Shown here one piece after another: positions 46,310 to 54,926 of a DNA stretch of 64,000 bases. The translations under genes and the position numbers were made by a program. The notes beneath the pieces are model-generated. The model worked only from the letters and a program-made list of their open reading frames with translations, was not told the origin of the DNA and ran no database searches. Numbering within the stretch: the stretch's first letter is position 1; every line of letters starts with the position of its first letter. Origin of the DNA: Candidatus Sphingomonas phytovorans (GTDB taxonomy: Bacteria > Pseudomonadota > Alphaproteobacteria > Sphingomonadales > Sphingomonadaceae); NCBI GenBank assembly GCA_029202385.1, contig CP119314.1:2730501-2794500 (forward strand), in the 5' to 3' direction.

Positions 46310-46756
46310 TCACTCGACAGCATCGAAATTGCGAAAGCGTTCGTTCCCGACGAAACCGAGCTTCGTGATGCCAGCCCGCTTGATCACCGCCAGCGTCTGG
46401 TCGAACCGCTCGTACCGCGCCGCGCCGTCAGTGCTGAACTGAAGTTGCACATTGGGATCCGCACGGATGGCATCGAGACGCGCCCGCAGGCCCGCCAGGT
46501 CGACCGGCGCCCCATCAAGGGATATGTGGCCGGCGGCGTTGAGATCGATCCGATGAATCACGTTGGATTCAGTAGTCGGCTTGCCACCGGTCGGAAGGTC
46601 GATCGGCACCTTGTGAGTCATCATCGGGATGGTGAGGATCAGCGTGACGATCAGGACAAGCAGGACGTCGATCAACGGCGTGATGTTCAGCGCCGAGAGA
46701 GGTTCGGGCTCATGCATTTGTGACCGGCGGAAAGCCAGGGCTCGTGCGCTCATCAT
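46310..46756 (-). CDS. exbD: ExbD/TolR-family biopolymer transport protein, orphan
   Basis: 148 residues. It has one membrane helix with the family Asp, NITPLIDVLLVLIVTLILTI, then a periplasmic domain (SALNI... to ...KLGFVGNERFRNFDAVE). ExbD/TolR works with ExbB/TolQ to use proton flow, and neither partner is adjacent. The start is a double ATG (46756/46753) after AGGAGGAC. A 9+9 base dyad lies directly upstream. Confidence 0.88.
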   Translation of the reverse strand: MMSARALAFRRSQMHEPEPLSALNITPLIDVLLVLIVTLILTIPMMTHKVPIDLPTGGKPTTESNVIHRIDLNAAGHISLDGAPVDLAGLRARLDAIRADPNVQLQFSTDGAARYERFDQTLAVIKRAGITKLGFVGNERFRNFDAVE

Positions 46757-46765
46757 GTCCTCCTC

Positions 46766-46789
46766 GATATGGTGACGTTACACCATATC
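46766..46789. promoter_or_regulatory. perfect inverted repeat upstream of exbD
   Basis: GATATGGTG-acgtta-CACCATATC, with nine-base perfect arms (46766-46774 and 46781-46789), centred about 21 bases before the exbD start. It could be an operator or a leader hairpin near the ribosome binding site. Confidence 0.5.
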
Positions 46790-46932
46790 ATGAGAAGTGA
46801 GCACGGCAAGCGGATAAGTCGCGTATCGAGCGCGCCCGCGAGCGGGGCGCCCGGTACGTCAAACGGGCCTGGCGATCACTCCCGTCGGTGGATCGAACCT
46901 GGATGCGATCCGCTGACGGGAGAGGATAGACC

Positions 46933-49044
46933 CTACCAGATCCGGACGCGGTCGGCCGGCGCGATATATTGCTTGTCGCCCGGTTTCACATCGAACGCCG
47001 CATACCACGCGTCGACATTGCGCAGCGGGTTGATCGCGCGGATCTGCCCCGGCGAATGCGGATCGCTGACGAGCTGCTGACGCAGCGCCTCGGTACGGAA
47101 CAAGGTACGCCACACCTGCCCCCAGCCGAGGAAGAAGCGCTGGTCGCCGGTCAGTCCGTCGATCGTCGGTGCAGGCTTGCCGCCGAGCGACTGGTGATAG
47201 GCATCGAGCGAGATCAGCACACCGCCCAGATCGCCGATATTCTCGCCCATCGATGCACGGCCATTGATATGGACGCCCGGCAATCCGTCGAAGCTGTACG
47301 CCTCATATTGCGCGCCCAGCTTCACTGCCTGCACCTCGAACTTGGCCGCATCAACAGGCGTCCACCAATCGCGCAGCACGCCCTTGCCGTCCGATTTGCG
47401 TCCCTGATCGTCGAAACCGTGGCTGATCTCATGCCCGATCACGCCGCCGATCCCGCCATAGTTGACCGCATCATCGGCTTGTGGATCGAAGAACGGAGCC
47501 TGCAGGATCGCCGCCGGGAAGACGATCTCGTTCTTCACCGAGTTGTAGTAGGCGTTCACCGTCTGCGGGGTCATGCCCCATTCGGCCTTGTCGACCTGGT
47601 TGCCCATCCGGTTGCGGCGGTAATCCCATTCGAACCGGGCCGACCGCTCGGCATTGCCCACCAGATCACCCGGCGTGACGGCCAGCCCGTCATAGTCGCG
47701 CCATTTGCCGGGATAGCCGATCTTGACGGTGAAGTTGTCGAGCTTGGCAAGTGCCTCCTGCTTGGTCTCGGGGCCCATCCAGGCGAGGTTGCGGATACGC
47801 CCGCCAAGCGAAGTGCGCAGGTTGCCGACCAGCTGGTCCATCTTCGCCTTGGACGAAGGCGGGAAATAGAGCGCGACATAATCGCGCCCGATCGACTCAC
47901 CCATCGCGCGCTCGACAAAGGCAACGCCGCGCTTCCAGCGCACCCGCTGCTCGGGCTGGCCGTTGAGGAACTTGGAACGGAAATCGAATTCGGCGTCGAC
48001 GAACCGCTTCGACAGGAGCGGCGCGATATCGTCGGCGGTACGGAAAGCTTCCCAGGCCTTCAGCGTGTCGAGGTCAGTCGTGGCGAAGACCTCGGCGATC
48101 TTGGGAAAGGCTGTGTTCTGCGCGACGATCGCCCGCTCGGCCTTGCCGATCCCTGAGGCATTCCAGAAAATCTGCCAGGGGAAACCCGGCGCCGCCTGTT
48201 GAAGCTGGGCAAGCGTCATCAGGTTATAGGTCTTGTCGCGATCCCGGCTCTGCGCGCGCGTCCAGTGCGCCTGAGCGATCCTGGTTTCCATCGCGACAAT
48301 CTTCGCCGCGGCCGCCTCGGGCTCGGGCCAGCCCGCCATGCCGAGCATCTGCACGACATATTGCTGGTATCGCGCCACCTGCGGCGCGAACTTGGCATCG
48401 AGGTAGAGATCGCGGTCGCCGAGGCCGAGACCCGACTGACGCAGGTACAGCGAGTAGATGTCAGGCTGCTTGGCATCGTCGCTCACGCCGGAGCCGAAGA
48501 AGCTGGCGCCGAAGCCGCCCATCGACTTGCCCATCAGGACCGCGACATCGTCCTTCGTCTTCGCCGCCTTGACCGCCGCGAGACGCTCCGTCAGCGGCGC
48601 TGCGTCGGCGCGCTCGATCGCCGCCTCATCCATGAAGGCCTTGTACAGGGTCGCGACCTTGGCACGGTCGACATGCGCGGTATCGCCAACCTGATACCCG
48701 CCGACAAGCGTGTGCAACCGCGACTCGGACAGGTCGCGCAGCACCGCGAATGCGCCATAGGAAGAACGGTCGGCGGGGATCTGCGTATTCTTCGCCCAGG
48801 TCCCGTTCACATAGCGGAACCAGTCGTCGCCGGGCTTCACGCCCTTGTCCATGCCGGCCAGATCGAAACCCCAGGTGCCGTAACGCGTCGGCACCGCGGC
48901 ATCGTCTCCGGCGGCGGGCGTATCGGCGATCAGGGATTCCATCGTGCAGGCATCATCGAGACACGAATGATCTCCTTGCGCGATGACGGGGGCGGCGACG
49001 GCCAGCGCGACGAGCGACGCGGCCAGTGCGAGTTTCTTCTTCAC
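46933..49044 (-). CDS. M13-family zinc metallopeptidase (neprilysin/PepO-like)
   Basis: 703 residues from a GTG at 49044 with GGAGAG upstream and a signal peptide (VKKKLALAASLVALAVAAPVIAQ). It contains NAYYNSVKNEIVFPAAIL, the zinc site HEISHGFDDQGR (His about 538 and 542) and ENIGDLGG, which gives the third ligand. The peptidase is periplasmic, full length and with all catalytic motifs. It presumably trims oligopeptides. The closing VRIW matches the usual M13 end. Confidence 0.93.
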   Translation of the reverse strand: MKKKLALAASLVALAVAAPVIAQGDHSCLDDACTMESLIADTPAAGDDAAVPTRYGTWGFDLAGMDKGVKPGDDWFRYVNGTWAKNTQIPADRSSYGAFAVLRDLSESRLHTLVGGYQVGDTAHVDRAKVATLYKAFMDEAAIERADAAPLTERLAAVKAAKTKDDVAVLMGKSMGGFGASFFGSGVSDDAKQPDIYSLYLRQSGLGLGDRDLYLDAKFAPQVARYQQYVVQMLGMAGWPEPEAAAAKIVAMETRIAQAHWTRAQSRDRDKTYNLMTLAQLQQAAPGFPWQIFWNASGIGKAERAIVAQNTAFPKIAEVFATTDLDTLKAWEAFRTADDIAPLLSKRFVDAEFDFRSKFLNGQPEQRVRWKRGVAFVERAMGESIGRDYVALYFPPSSKAKMDQLVGNLRTSLGGRIRNLAWMGPETKQEALAKLDNFTVKIGYPGKWRDYDGLAVTPGDLVGNAERSARFEWDYRRNRMGNQVDKAEWGMTPQTVNAYYNSVKNEIVFPAAILQAPFFDPQADDAVNYGGIGGVIGHEISHGFDDQGRKSDGKGVLRDWWTPVDAAKFEVQAVKLGAQYEAYSFDGLPGVHINGRASMGENIGDLGGVLISLDAYHQSLGGKPAPTIDGLTGDQRFFLGWGQVWRTLFRTEALRQQLVSDPHSPGQIRAINPLRNVDAWYAAFDVKPGDKQYIAPADRVRIW

Positions 49045-49345
49045 GAACGACTCTCCAGCAGAACCAGGCAGGATGCGGTCAGGATGAACCGCATCGATAT
49101 GCCCCGTATCTGCATGATGCCCCGCAGCCCCGCAATCGCCGCCGCCGAGATTCTTCGCGGGCGGGCTCATGAGGGGCGCCCAACCTCGGCCGTCCGTCAT
49201 TCGCCATATTTCCGCCCCCGTATTTCAGGCGCCGCCCCTTGCCGCGCGCAGCAAGCCGATCGCCGTCGCCATGCGAATGGCCCCCGTCCCGCCCGTTCCG
49301 ATTCAGCGTGGCGAGGGCGGGTCAACCGGACCCGCCGCGCAGGAT
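49045..49345. other. intergenic region, 301 bases
   Basis: No gene seen. It must contain the promoter of the leftward M13 peptidase. Near its right end, GGCGGGTC-aaccg-GACCCGCC (49316-49336) forms a perfect eight-base stem-loop just past the stop of the acidic protein and may end its transcript, although no T-run follows. Confidence 0.55.
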
Positions 49346-49684
49346 TCAGGGCCTCAGCGCCGCATCGTCGGCGTCACCCAGATCCTCCTCGTCGACATCG
49401 TCCTCGTCGAAATCCTCCTGGAGGTCGTCCTCGGTCTGGTCGTCCTCGCTCTCGTCGGCATCCTCGTCCTCGTCGCCGACTTCGTCGCTGTCCATTTCGG
49501 GATCGTCGTCGTCATCGTCATCGCCGATGTCCGGAGAAATGTCGGTCAGGATCGTGCCGTCGGTCGGGCCGTCGCGCGTGACCTCCAGGATCTCCGCACG
49601 CTGGCTTTCATCATAGCCTTCCTCGTCGAAACCGTCGTCGCCGGTGCCTTCGCCTGGCACCTGATAGCCACCAATGCTCATCAT
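49346..49684 (-). CDS. extremely acidic small protein under a stress promoter
   Basis: 112 residues (ATG 49684, or 49681 with better spacing to GGGAG). The N-terminal 50 residues are ordinary (MMSIGGYQVPGEGTGDDGFDEEGYDESQ). The rest is almost all Asp and Glu, including a run of seven Asp, so it should be highly charged and disordered. The family is not recognised. An exact EcfG-type promoter lies upstream. Ion or protein binding, or a chaperone-like role in stress, is only a guess. Confidence 0.7.
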   Translation of the reverse strand: MMSIGGYQVPGEGTGDDGFDEEGYDESQRAEILEVTRDGPTDGTILTDISPDIGDDDDDDDPEMDSDEVGDEDEDADESEDDQTEDDLQEDFDEDDVDEEDLGDADDAALRP

Positions 49685-49721
49685 CCGTCTCCCAGCCGCG
49701 CGATTGCGGAATCATGAGGCG

Positions 49722-49746
49722 AACGAGACTATCTCAAAGCGGTTCC
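49722..49746 (-). promoter_or_regulatory. EcfG-type general-stress promoter of the acidic protein
   Basis: On the minus strand GGAAC (49746-49742), 16 bases, CGTT (49725-49722) matches the EcfG consensus exactly. Transcription would start near 49715, about 30 bases before the ATG at 49684. Confidence 0.7.
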
Positions 49747-49768
49747 ACCGCCTTGCGACGAAGCGCGC

Positions 49769-51010
49769 TCAATGTGGCCGGAACAACCTTCCACGCTCGG
49801 TCACGGCAATGATGCCCAGCGTGACCAGCGCGCAGCACAGCGTGCCGAAATGCAGCGGCAGGGTCGTTCCGGCGAACGACTGTCCGATCGACATGCCGAT
49901 CACCGCGCCGAGCGTCACGCTGATAAAGCCTTGCACGCTCGATGCCGTCCCGGCGATCCCGCCCATGTCCTGCATCGCCATCGCGTTGAAATTCGCATTC
50001 GCCAGGCCGAAGCACCCCATGGTCAGTGCCTGCAGGATCACGAACAGGATCAGGTTTTCGCCGCCCAGGAACCAGATCGCCACGTTCGCCCCGGAAATCA
50101 GGATCAGCAAGGCCACCGCACTATGGGACAGGAAGCGCGAGCCAAGCCGCATCACCACCCGCGAATTGACCAGGTTCGCGACCGCCATCATTCCCGCGGT
50201 GCCCGCAAAAACCAGGTTCAGATGCTTTTCGGCGTTGAACACCGTCGTCACGATCTGCTGCACAGACGTAATGTACGCGAACAGCGCGCCCTGAAGCGTC
50301 GCGCCCGCCAGCGTGTAGCCGAGCGACCAACGGTCGGTAAGCGTCATCCGATAGCCCTCGACCAGACGCTCAACCGAGAACGGCACACGATCTCCCGCAA
50401 GCGTCTCGGGCATGCGCAGCGCGAACCAGACCAGCACGATTGCGGTCAGCACGGCGATCACGCTGAAGATCAGCCGCCACGATCCGAAGAACAGGATCGC
50501 CTGCCCAAGAGTCGGCGCCACCACCGGCGCGATCATGAAGACGATGATCGCCAGGCTCATCACCCGCGCCATGGGCCGGCCGGAATAGCAGTCGCGCACG
50601 ATCGCGATCGTCACCACCCGCGTCGCCGCCACCGCGCTGCCGCCGAGCAATCGCGCGGTCAGCAGCAGTTCGAAGCTTCCCGACAACGCCGCCACGGCAT
50701 TGGCTATTCCATAAAGGAACAGCGCGGCCATCATCACCGGCCGCCGTCCGAACCGGTCGGCCAGCGGGCCGTGGATCAACTGACCGGCGCCAAGCCCGAT
50801 CAGGTAGATCGCGATGACATATTGCCGCTCATTCTCGGTCGCGACGCCAAGCCGCTCGCCGATCGCCGGCAGCACCGGCAGCATCATGTCGACGCCGATC
50901 GCGCCCAGCGCCATCAGCCCGGCGACCATCACGACGAACTCGCGAAAGCCGATAGGCGCGCCGCTGCGGGGTGCCGTGTCGGTGGATTCGGGGGATGGAG
51001 CGCCAGTCAT
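49769..51010 (-). CDS. Bcr/CflA-type MFS drug exporter
   Basis: 413 residues with 12 membrane helices. Motifs are GVDMMLPVLPAIGERLG in TM1, LIHGPLADRFGRRPVMM (MFS motif A) and a Bcr-type RLLGGSAVAATRVVTIAIVRDCY. This subgroup of the DHA1 family exports bicyclomycin, chloramphenicol and similar drugs; the real substrate is unknown. ATG 51010 was chosen; a GTG at 51046 is also possible. Confidence 0.88.
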   Translation of the reverse strand: MTGAPSPESTDTAPRSGAPIGFREFVVMVAGLMALGAIGVDMMLPVLPAIGERLGVATENERQYVIAIYLIGLGAGQLIHGPLADRFGRRPVMMAALFLYGIANAVAALSGSFELLLTARLLGGSAVAATRVVTIAIVRDCYSGRPMARVMSLAIIVFMIAPVVAPTLGQAILFFGSWRLIFSVIAVLTAIVLVWFALRMPETLAGDRVPFSVERLVEGYRMTLTDRWSLGYTLAGATLQGALFAYITSVQQIVTTVFNAEKHLNLVFAGTAGMMAVANLVNSRVVMRLGSRFLSHSAVALLILISGANVAIWFLGGENLILFVILQALTMGCFGLANANFNAMAMQDMGGIAGTASSVQGFISVTLGAVIGMSIGQSFAGTTLPLHFGTLCCALVTLGIIAVTERGRLFRPH

Positions 51011-51066
51011 GCCGGGGCCTGTCGCAGATGAGCCTTCGAAGGTCACCCCCGACGGGCCGGAAAAAC

Positions 51067-51105
51067 TTGACGTCCGGCGGGCTTATGTCTAGTGTGTTAT
51101 ATAAC
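51067..51105 (+). promoter_or_regulatory. sigma-70-type promoter with overlapping palindrome
   Basis: TTGACG (51067-51072), 17 bases, TAGTGT (51090-51095), upstream of the lipoprotein at 51130. A ten-base palindrome GTTATATAAC (51096-51105) lies just after the -10 box, where a repressor could bind. Confidence 0.5.
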
Positions 51106-51129
51106 TAATTCACCGTGGAGATTCCCCTG

Positions 51130-51645
51130 ATGCTTCGCCCCCTGGCCGCCGCGGTCGTCCTCGCCGCCACGCTCTCCGCCTGCGGCAACACCAAGACTGG
51201 TACCTCCATCTCGATCAACAGCAGCGATTCCGACGGCAACGTCGTGGCGAGCATGGACGGCAACACCGGCGCGGTGGCGATCAACGTGCCCGGCTTCTCC
51301 GGCAAGCTGAACCTCCCCAAGATTCATCTCGACGCCAATGATTTCGATATGAACGGCGTGCATCTCTATCCGGGTTCGACCATTTCCGGGATGAACGTCG
51401 AGGCGCACAGCGACGACAAGGCCGGCAAGAACGACGACAACGCCAATGTCCGTGTCTCCTTCAAGAGCCCGGCCGAGCCCGGCACGGTGCGCGACTGGTT
51501 CCAGCAGAAGCTGAACGCCGCCGGTTTCAGCGTCGCGCCGAACGGCAACGGCCTGACCGGCACGACCGACGAGAAGAAACCCTTCAAGCTCGAACTGACC
51601 GCCGACGGTGCCGACACATCGAAGGGCGTCATCACCATCAATTAG
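51130..51645 (+). CDS. lipoprotein of unknown function
   Basis: 171 residues. Lipobox LSACG (Cys18) follows a hydrophobic signal. The mature N-terminus is Ser/Asn-rich (SISINSSDSDGNVVASMDGNTGAVAI), with a beta-type repeating look. The C-terminal 75 residues read VRVSFKSPAEPGTVRDWFQQKLNAAGFSVAP, resembling small alpha/beta domains. No family named. GGAG is nine bases before the ATG at 51130. Confidence 0.65.
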   Translation: MLRPLAAAVVLAATLSACGNTKTGTSISINSSDSDGNVVASMDGNTGAVAINVPGFSGKLNLPKIHLDANDFDMNGVHLYPGSTISGMNVEAHSDDKAGKNDDNANVRVSFKSPAEPGTVRDWFQQKLNAAGFSVAPNGNGLTGTTDEKKPFKLELTADGADTSKGVITIN

Positions 51646-51746
51646 GGCAACTCACCGGATCGACGCGGGAACCTCCCGATCCGCATACTGTTCGTGTCCG
51701 GGGGATGGCGCTATCATGGTCCATTCCCCATCACGGATACGCTGTC

Positions 51747-52700
51747 ATGCTAGATACCCCCTCCGCCCAGGTCCCCGCGCTTTCGCTGAACGACGAAGCG
51801 ACCGATCCCGACGCCTTCGCCGCGGCGCTTGGCGGATCGTTCGAGCGCTTCGGCTTCGCGGTCATCGCCGATCATGGCATCCCGCAGGACCTGATCGACC
51901 GGGCCTGGAAAGAGACCGCCGAACTGTTCGCGCTGCCCGAGGAGGAGAAGCGCAGCTATTTCACCCCGGCGGGCGGCGGCCAGCGCGGCTATACCCCGTT
52001 CAAGACCGAGATCGCCAAGGACGCGAAGCATGTCGACCTGAAGGAATTCTGGCACGTCGGCCGCGATCTTCCCGCCGACCACCGCTTCGCCGCGGACATG
52101 CCCGCCAATATCTGGCCCACACGGCCCGAAGGCTTCACATCGACCTTCCTCGAACTGTTCACGGCGTTCGACCGTGCCGGAGACCGGCTGCTGTCGGCCA
52201 TCGCGCGCCATCTGAGGCTGGCACCCAACTGGTTCGATCACGCGGTCGAGGACGGCAACAGCATCCTGCGCCTGCTCCACTATCCGCCGATCCCGGCCGA
52301 TGCCGAGGGCGTGCGCGCCGGCGCGCACGAGGATATCAACCTCATCACCCTGCTGCTCGGCGCCGAGGAAGCAGGCCTTGAGCTGCTCGACCGGGACGGC
52401 CGCTGGCTCGCGATCCGGCCGCCCGAGGGCGCGATGGTGGTCAATGTCGGCGACATGCTCCAGCGCCTGACCAATCATGTCCTGCCCTCGACCACGCACC
52501 GCGTCGTCAACCCGCCGCCCGAGCGCCGCGCCCATTCGCGCTATTCCATGCCCTTCTTCCTCCACCCGGCGCCCGATTTCCTGATCGAGACGCTGCCCGG
52601 CTGCATCACCGCGGAGAACCCCAACCGCTACCCGACCCCGATCACCGCGCATGACTATCTGCACGAGCGGCTGGTCGAGATCGGGCTGGTGAAGAAATAG
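51747..52700 (+). CDS. isopenicillin-N-synthase-like 2OG-Fe(II) oxygenase
   Basis: 317 residues. The N-terminal DIOX_N part has RFGFAVIADHGIPQDLIDRAWK. The Fe(II) ligands are in AHEDINLITLL (His and Asp) and STTHRVVNPP (His). The 2-oxoglutarate-binding Arg is in RYSMPFFLHPAPD. All metal and cosubstrate residues are present, so it should be active. The substrate is unknown; proteins of this type appear widely in sphingomonads. ATG 51747. Confidence 0.9.
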   Translation: MLDTPSAQVPALSLNDEATDPDAFAAALGGSFERFGFAVIADHGIPQDLIDRAWKETAELFALPEEEKRSYFTPAGGGQRGYTPFKTEIAKDAKHVDLKEFWHVGRDLPADHRFAADMPANIWPTRPEGFTSTFLELFTAFDRAGDRLLSAIARHLRLAPNWFDHAVEDGNSILRLLHYPPIPADAEGVRAGAHEDINLITLLLGAEEAGLELLDRDGRWLAIRPPEGAMVVNVGDMLQRLTNHVLPSTTHRVVNPPPERRAHSRYSMPFFLHPAPDFLIETLPGCITAENPNRYPTPITAHDYLHERLVEIGLVKK

Positions 52701-52702
52701 AT

Positions 52703-52824
52703 TTCGTCACCCCGGACTTGTTCCGGGGTCCACTCCTCCGCTAGCGCAGCCGCGACGGCAGCGCGAAACATTCATGCTCGCGCCTGTCGATTGGTAGACC
52801 CCGGAACAAGTCCGGGGTGACGAA
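52703..52824. repeat. REPIN-like inverted pair of palindromic repeats
   Basis: A 28-base unit TTCGTCACCCCGGACTTGTT... (52703-52730) returns as its exact reverse complement at 52797-52824, 66 bases apart. Each unit itself contains the near-palindrome CCCCGGACTTGTTCCGGGG. Such paired elements are widespread dispersed repeats in bacteria. It sits between the oxygenase stop and hom. Confidence 0.75.
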
Positions 52825-52835
52825 GGTGGAGCATT

Positions 52836-54125
52836 ATGACCAAACCGCTACGCGTCGCACTTGCCGGGCTCGGAACCGTTGGCGGCGGCGTGATTCGGCT
52901 GATCGATGCGAATGGCGCGCTGATCGCACGGCGCGCCGGCCGGCCGATCGAGATCGTCGCCGTTTCCGCGCGGGACCGCGCCAAGGATCGCGGCGTCGAT
53001 ATCAGCCGGTTCGAATGGGTCGACGATACCTCGGCGCTGGCCCATTACGAGGACGCCGATGTCGTGGTCGAGCTGGTCGGCGGATCGGATGGCCCCGCCC
53101 TCGCGCTTGCCCGTGCAACGCTGGCCGGCGGCAAGAGCTTCGTCACCGCCAACAAGGCGATGCTCGCCCATCACGGGCTCGAACTCGCGGAGGCCGCCGA
53201 GGCAGCCAATGTCGCGCTTAAGTTCGAGGCAGCGGTCGCTGGCGGCATCCCGGTCATCAAGGGCCTGCGCGAAGGCGCCGCCGCGAACGAGATCGCGCGG
53301 GTCTATGGCATCCTCAACGGCACGTGCAATTTCATCCTGTCAAAGATGGAGGCCGAAGGCCGCGACTTCGGCGAGGTCCTGGCCGAGGCGCAGGCGCTCG
53401 GCTTCGCCGAGGCCGATCCCAGCTTCGACATCGACGGCGTCGATGCGGCACACAAGCTCTCCATCCTCGCCAGCCTCGCCTTCGGCACGCGCCCGGCCTT
53501 CTCCGACGTGGCTGCAAGCGGTATCCGCCACCTCCTCGCCGCCGACATCGCCGAGGCTGCGTCGCTCGGCTATCGTGTCCGCCTGATCGGCATTGCCGAG
53601 GACAGCGCGAACGGCCTGTTCCAGCGGGTCCATCCGCATCTCGTCCCGCTCAGCCACCCGCTCGCCCATGTCACCGGCGCGACCAATGCCGTGGTTGCGG
53701 AGGGCAATTTCGTCGGCCGCCTGCTGTTCCAGGGCGCTGGCGCGGGTGATGGCCCGACCGCCTCGGCGGTGGTCGCCGACCTGATCGACATCGCGCGCGG
53801 CGAGTTCGGCCCGGCCTATGCCATGCCGGCCGCGGCGCTTGCGGTACACACGCCAGCCGATGCCGGCGAGCGTCGCGGCCGCGCCTATGTTCGCTTCACC
53901 GTCGCCGACAAGGTCGGTGTGCTGGCGGAGATCGCCGCGGCGATGCGCGACGCCGGCGTCTCGATCGAAAGCCTGATGCAGCGCGGCGCCATGCCCGACG
54001 GCACCGTGCTCGTCGCGATCGTCACGCATGAAGGGCCGGAACGCGCGGTCGCCCAGGCGCTTGAGAAGCTGCGCGGGTCGCAGAGCCTCGCCGGCCAGCC
54101 GATGTGGATGCACATCCTCGGCTGA
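52836..54125 (+). CDS. hom: homoserine dehydrogenase
   Basis: 429 residues. The Rossmann motif VALAGLGTVGGGVIRL, the catalytic region AAVAGGIPVIKGLREGAAANEIARVYGILNGTCNFIL and a C-terminal ACT domain (VRFTVADKVGVLAEIAAAMRDAGVSIES) are all present. It reduces aspartate semialdehyde to homoserine, and the ACT domain usually gives feedback control by threonine. GGTGGA precedes the ATG, 12 bases after the REPIN-like repeat. Confidence 0.96.
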   Translation: MTKPLRVALAGLGTVGGGVIRLIDANGALIARRAGRPIEIVAVSARDRAKDRGVDISRFEWVDDTSALAHYEDADVVVELVGGSDGPALALARATLAGGKSFVTANKAMLAHHGLELAEAAEAANVALKFEAAVAGGIPVIKGLREGAAANEIARVYGILNGTCNFILSKMEAEGRDFGEVLAEAQALGFAEADPSFDIDGVDAAHKLSILASLAFGTRPAFSDVAASGIRHLLAADIAEAASLGYRVRLIGIAEDSANGLFQRVHPHLVPLSHPLAHVTGATNAVVAEGNFVGRLLFQGAGAGDGPTASAVVADLIDIARGEFGPAYAMPAAALAVHTPADAGERRGRAYVRFTVADKVGVLAEIAAAMRDAGVSIESLMQRGAMPDGTVLVAIVTHEGPERAVAQALEKLRGSQSLAGQPMWMHILG

Positions 54126-54135
54126 GAGCGTCGGG

Positions 54136-54516
54136 CTATCTGACCAGGGCAGTCGCGGGAACGCCGGGCGCCGCCTCGCCGACATGGATGATCGTGCGGG
54201 TCCGACGCGGGCAGATCGTCTGGCCGATCAGCGCGCAGCGCGTGCCGTCCTCCGCCAGAGCCATGTCCTTGTCGGTCGGCTCCAACGTCTGGGGCAGGGT
54301 CAGGCGGTAACGCGACTGCGCCTTGGCCGTGACGCAGACCGGATCACCTGCGCATCCGGGCGTTCGGGGCTTCAGTACCGACAGCGAGATGGGTTTGCGT
54401 ACCCGCCGTGCCTTGCGCTTCACGTGAACCCCACGGACGACGGCATTTGTACGCTTCACCTGCACCCGATCGGCAACCGGCGGTGCCGCCATCAACAACA
54501 TGGTGATCACCAGCAT
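54136..54516 (-). CDS. small secreted protein with Cys pairs
   Basis: 126 residues from an ATG at 54516, with a signal peptide (MLVITMLLMAAPPVA). The basic mature part has Cys pairs in PGCAGDPVCVTAKAQSRYRLTLP and TRCALIGQTICPRR. The CVT...RYRLTLP part resembles the VCG...RYRVPL motif of its two neighbours. It is convergent with hom. Function unknown. Confidence 0.55.
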   Translation of the reverse strand: MLVITMLLMAAPPVADRVQVKRTNAVVRGVHVKRKARRVRKPISLSVLKPRTPGCAGDPVCVTAKAQSRYRLTLPQTLEPTDKDMALAEDGTRCALIGQTICPRRTRTIIHVGEAAPGVPATALVR

Positions 54517-54581
54517 CGTCGCATTCCCCGTTTCGGTACGGGAACCACAACCGCGCAGAGGCCGATAGGTTGCGTGCGTTC

Positions 54582-54926
54582 TCAGGGTGCCAGCGGGCGC
54601 TCGCCGGCAAGATAGAATCCCCTGGTGCCGACAGTGACGCCGACCTTGCCACATCCGACCAGGAAGAGTGACTTCTCCTCGCAATTCGAGGTGCGGGCGA
54701 GCATCCGTTCGCGCTCCATCGGCACGCCTTCATTCTTCGGATCGGCCGGGTCCTTCTCCACCAGCGGGACGCGGTAGCGATCGGCATCGCGCCGCCCGCA
54801 GACCATCACCTCGCCCGGATCACGCGCGACGGCACAGCGCGGCCCCGCCACGGTCTTCTCGCGGTAGCGGGTCATGGCATCGCTGGCGCTGACCTGAAGC
54901 AGAATGAGAGAAGCCACGAGCATCAT
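54582..54926 (-). CDS. small secreted protein, VCGRRDADRYRVPL type
   Basis: 114 residues from ATG 54926. A short signal-like start (MMLVASLILLQVSASDA) precedes PRCAVARDPGEVMVCGRRDADRYRVPLVEK, a motif set seen repeatedly in small secreted sphingomonad proteins. Cysteines at TSNCEEK and VGCGK could pair. It overlaps the previous gene by ATGA and so is coupled with it. Function unknown. Confidence 0.6.
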   Translation of the reverse strand: MMLVASLILLQVSASDAMTRYREKTVAGPRCAVARDPGEVMVCGRRDADRYRVPLVEKDPADPKNEGVPMERERMLARTSNCEEKSLFLVGCGKVGVTVGTRGFYLAGERPLAP

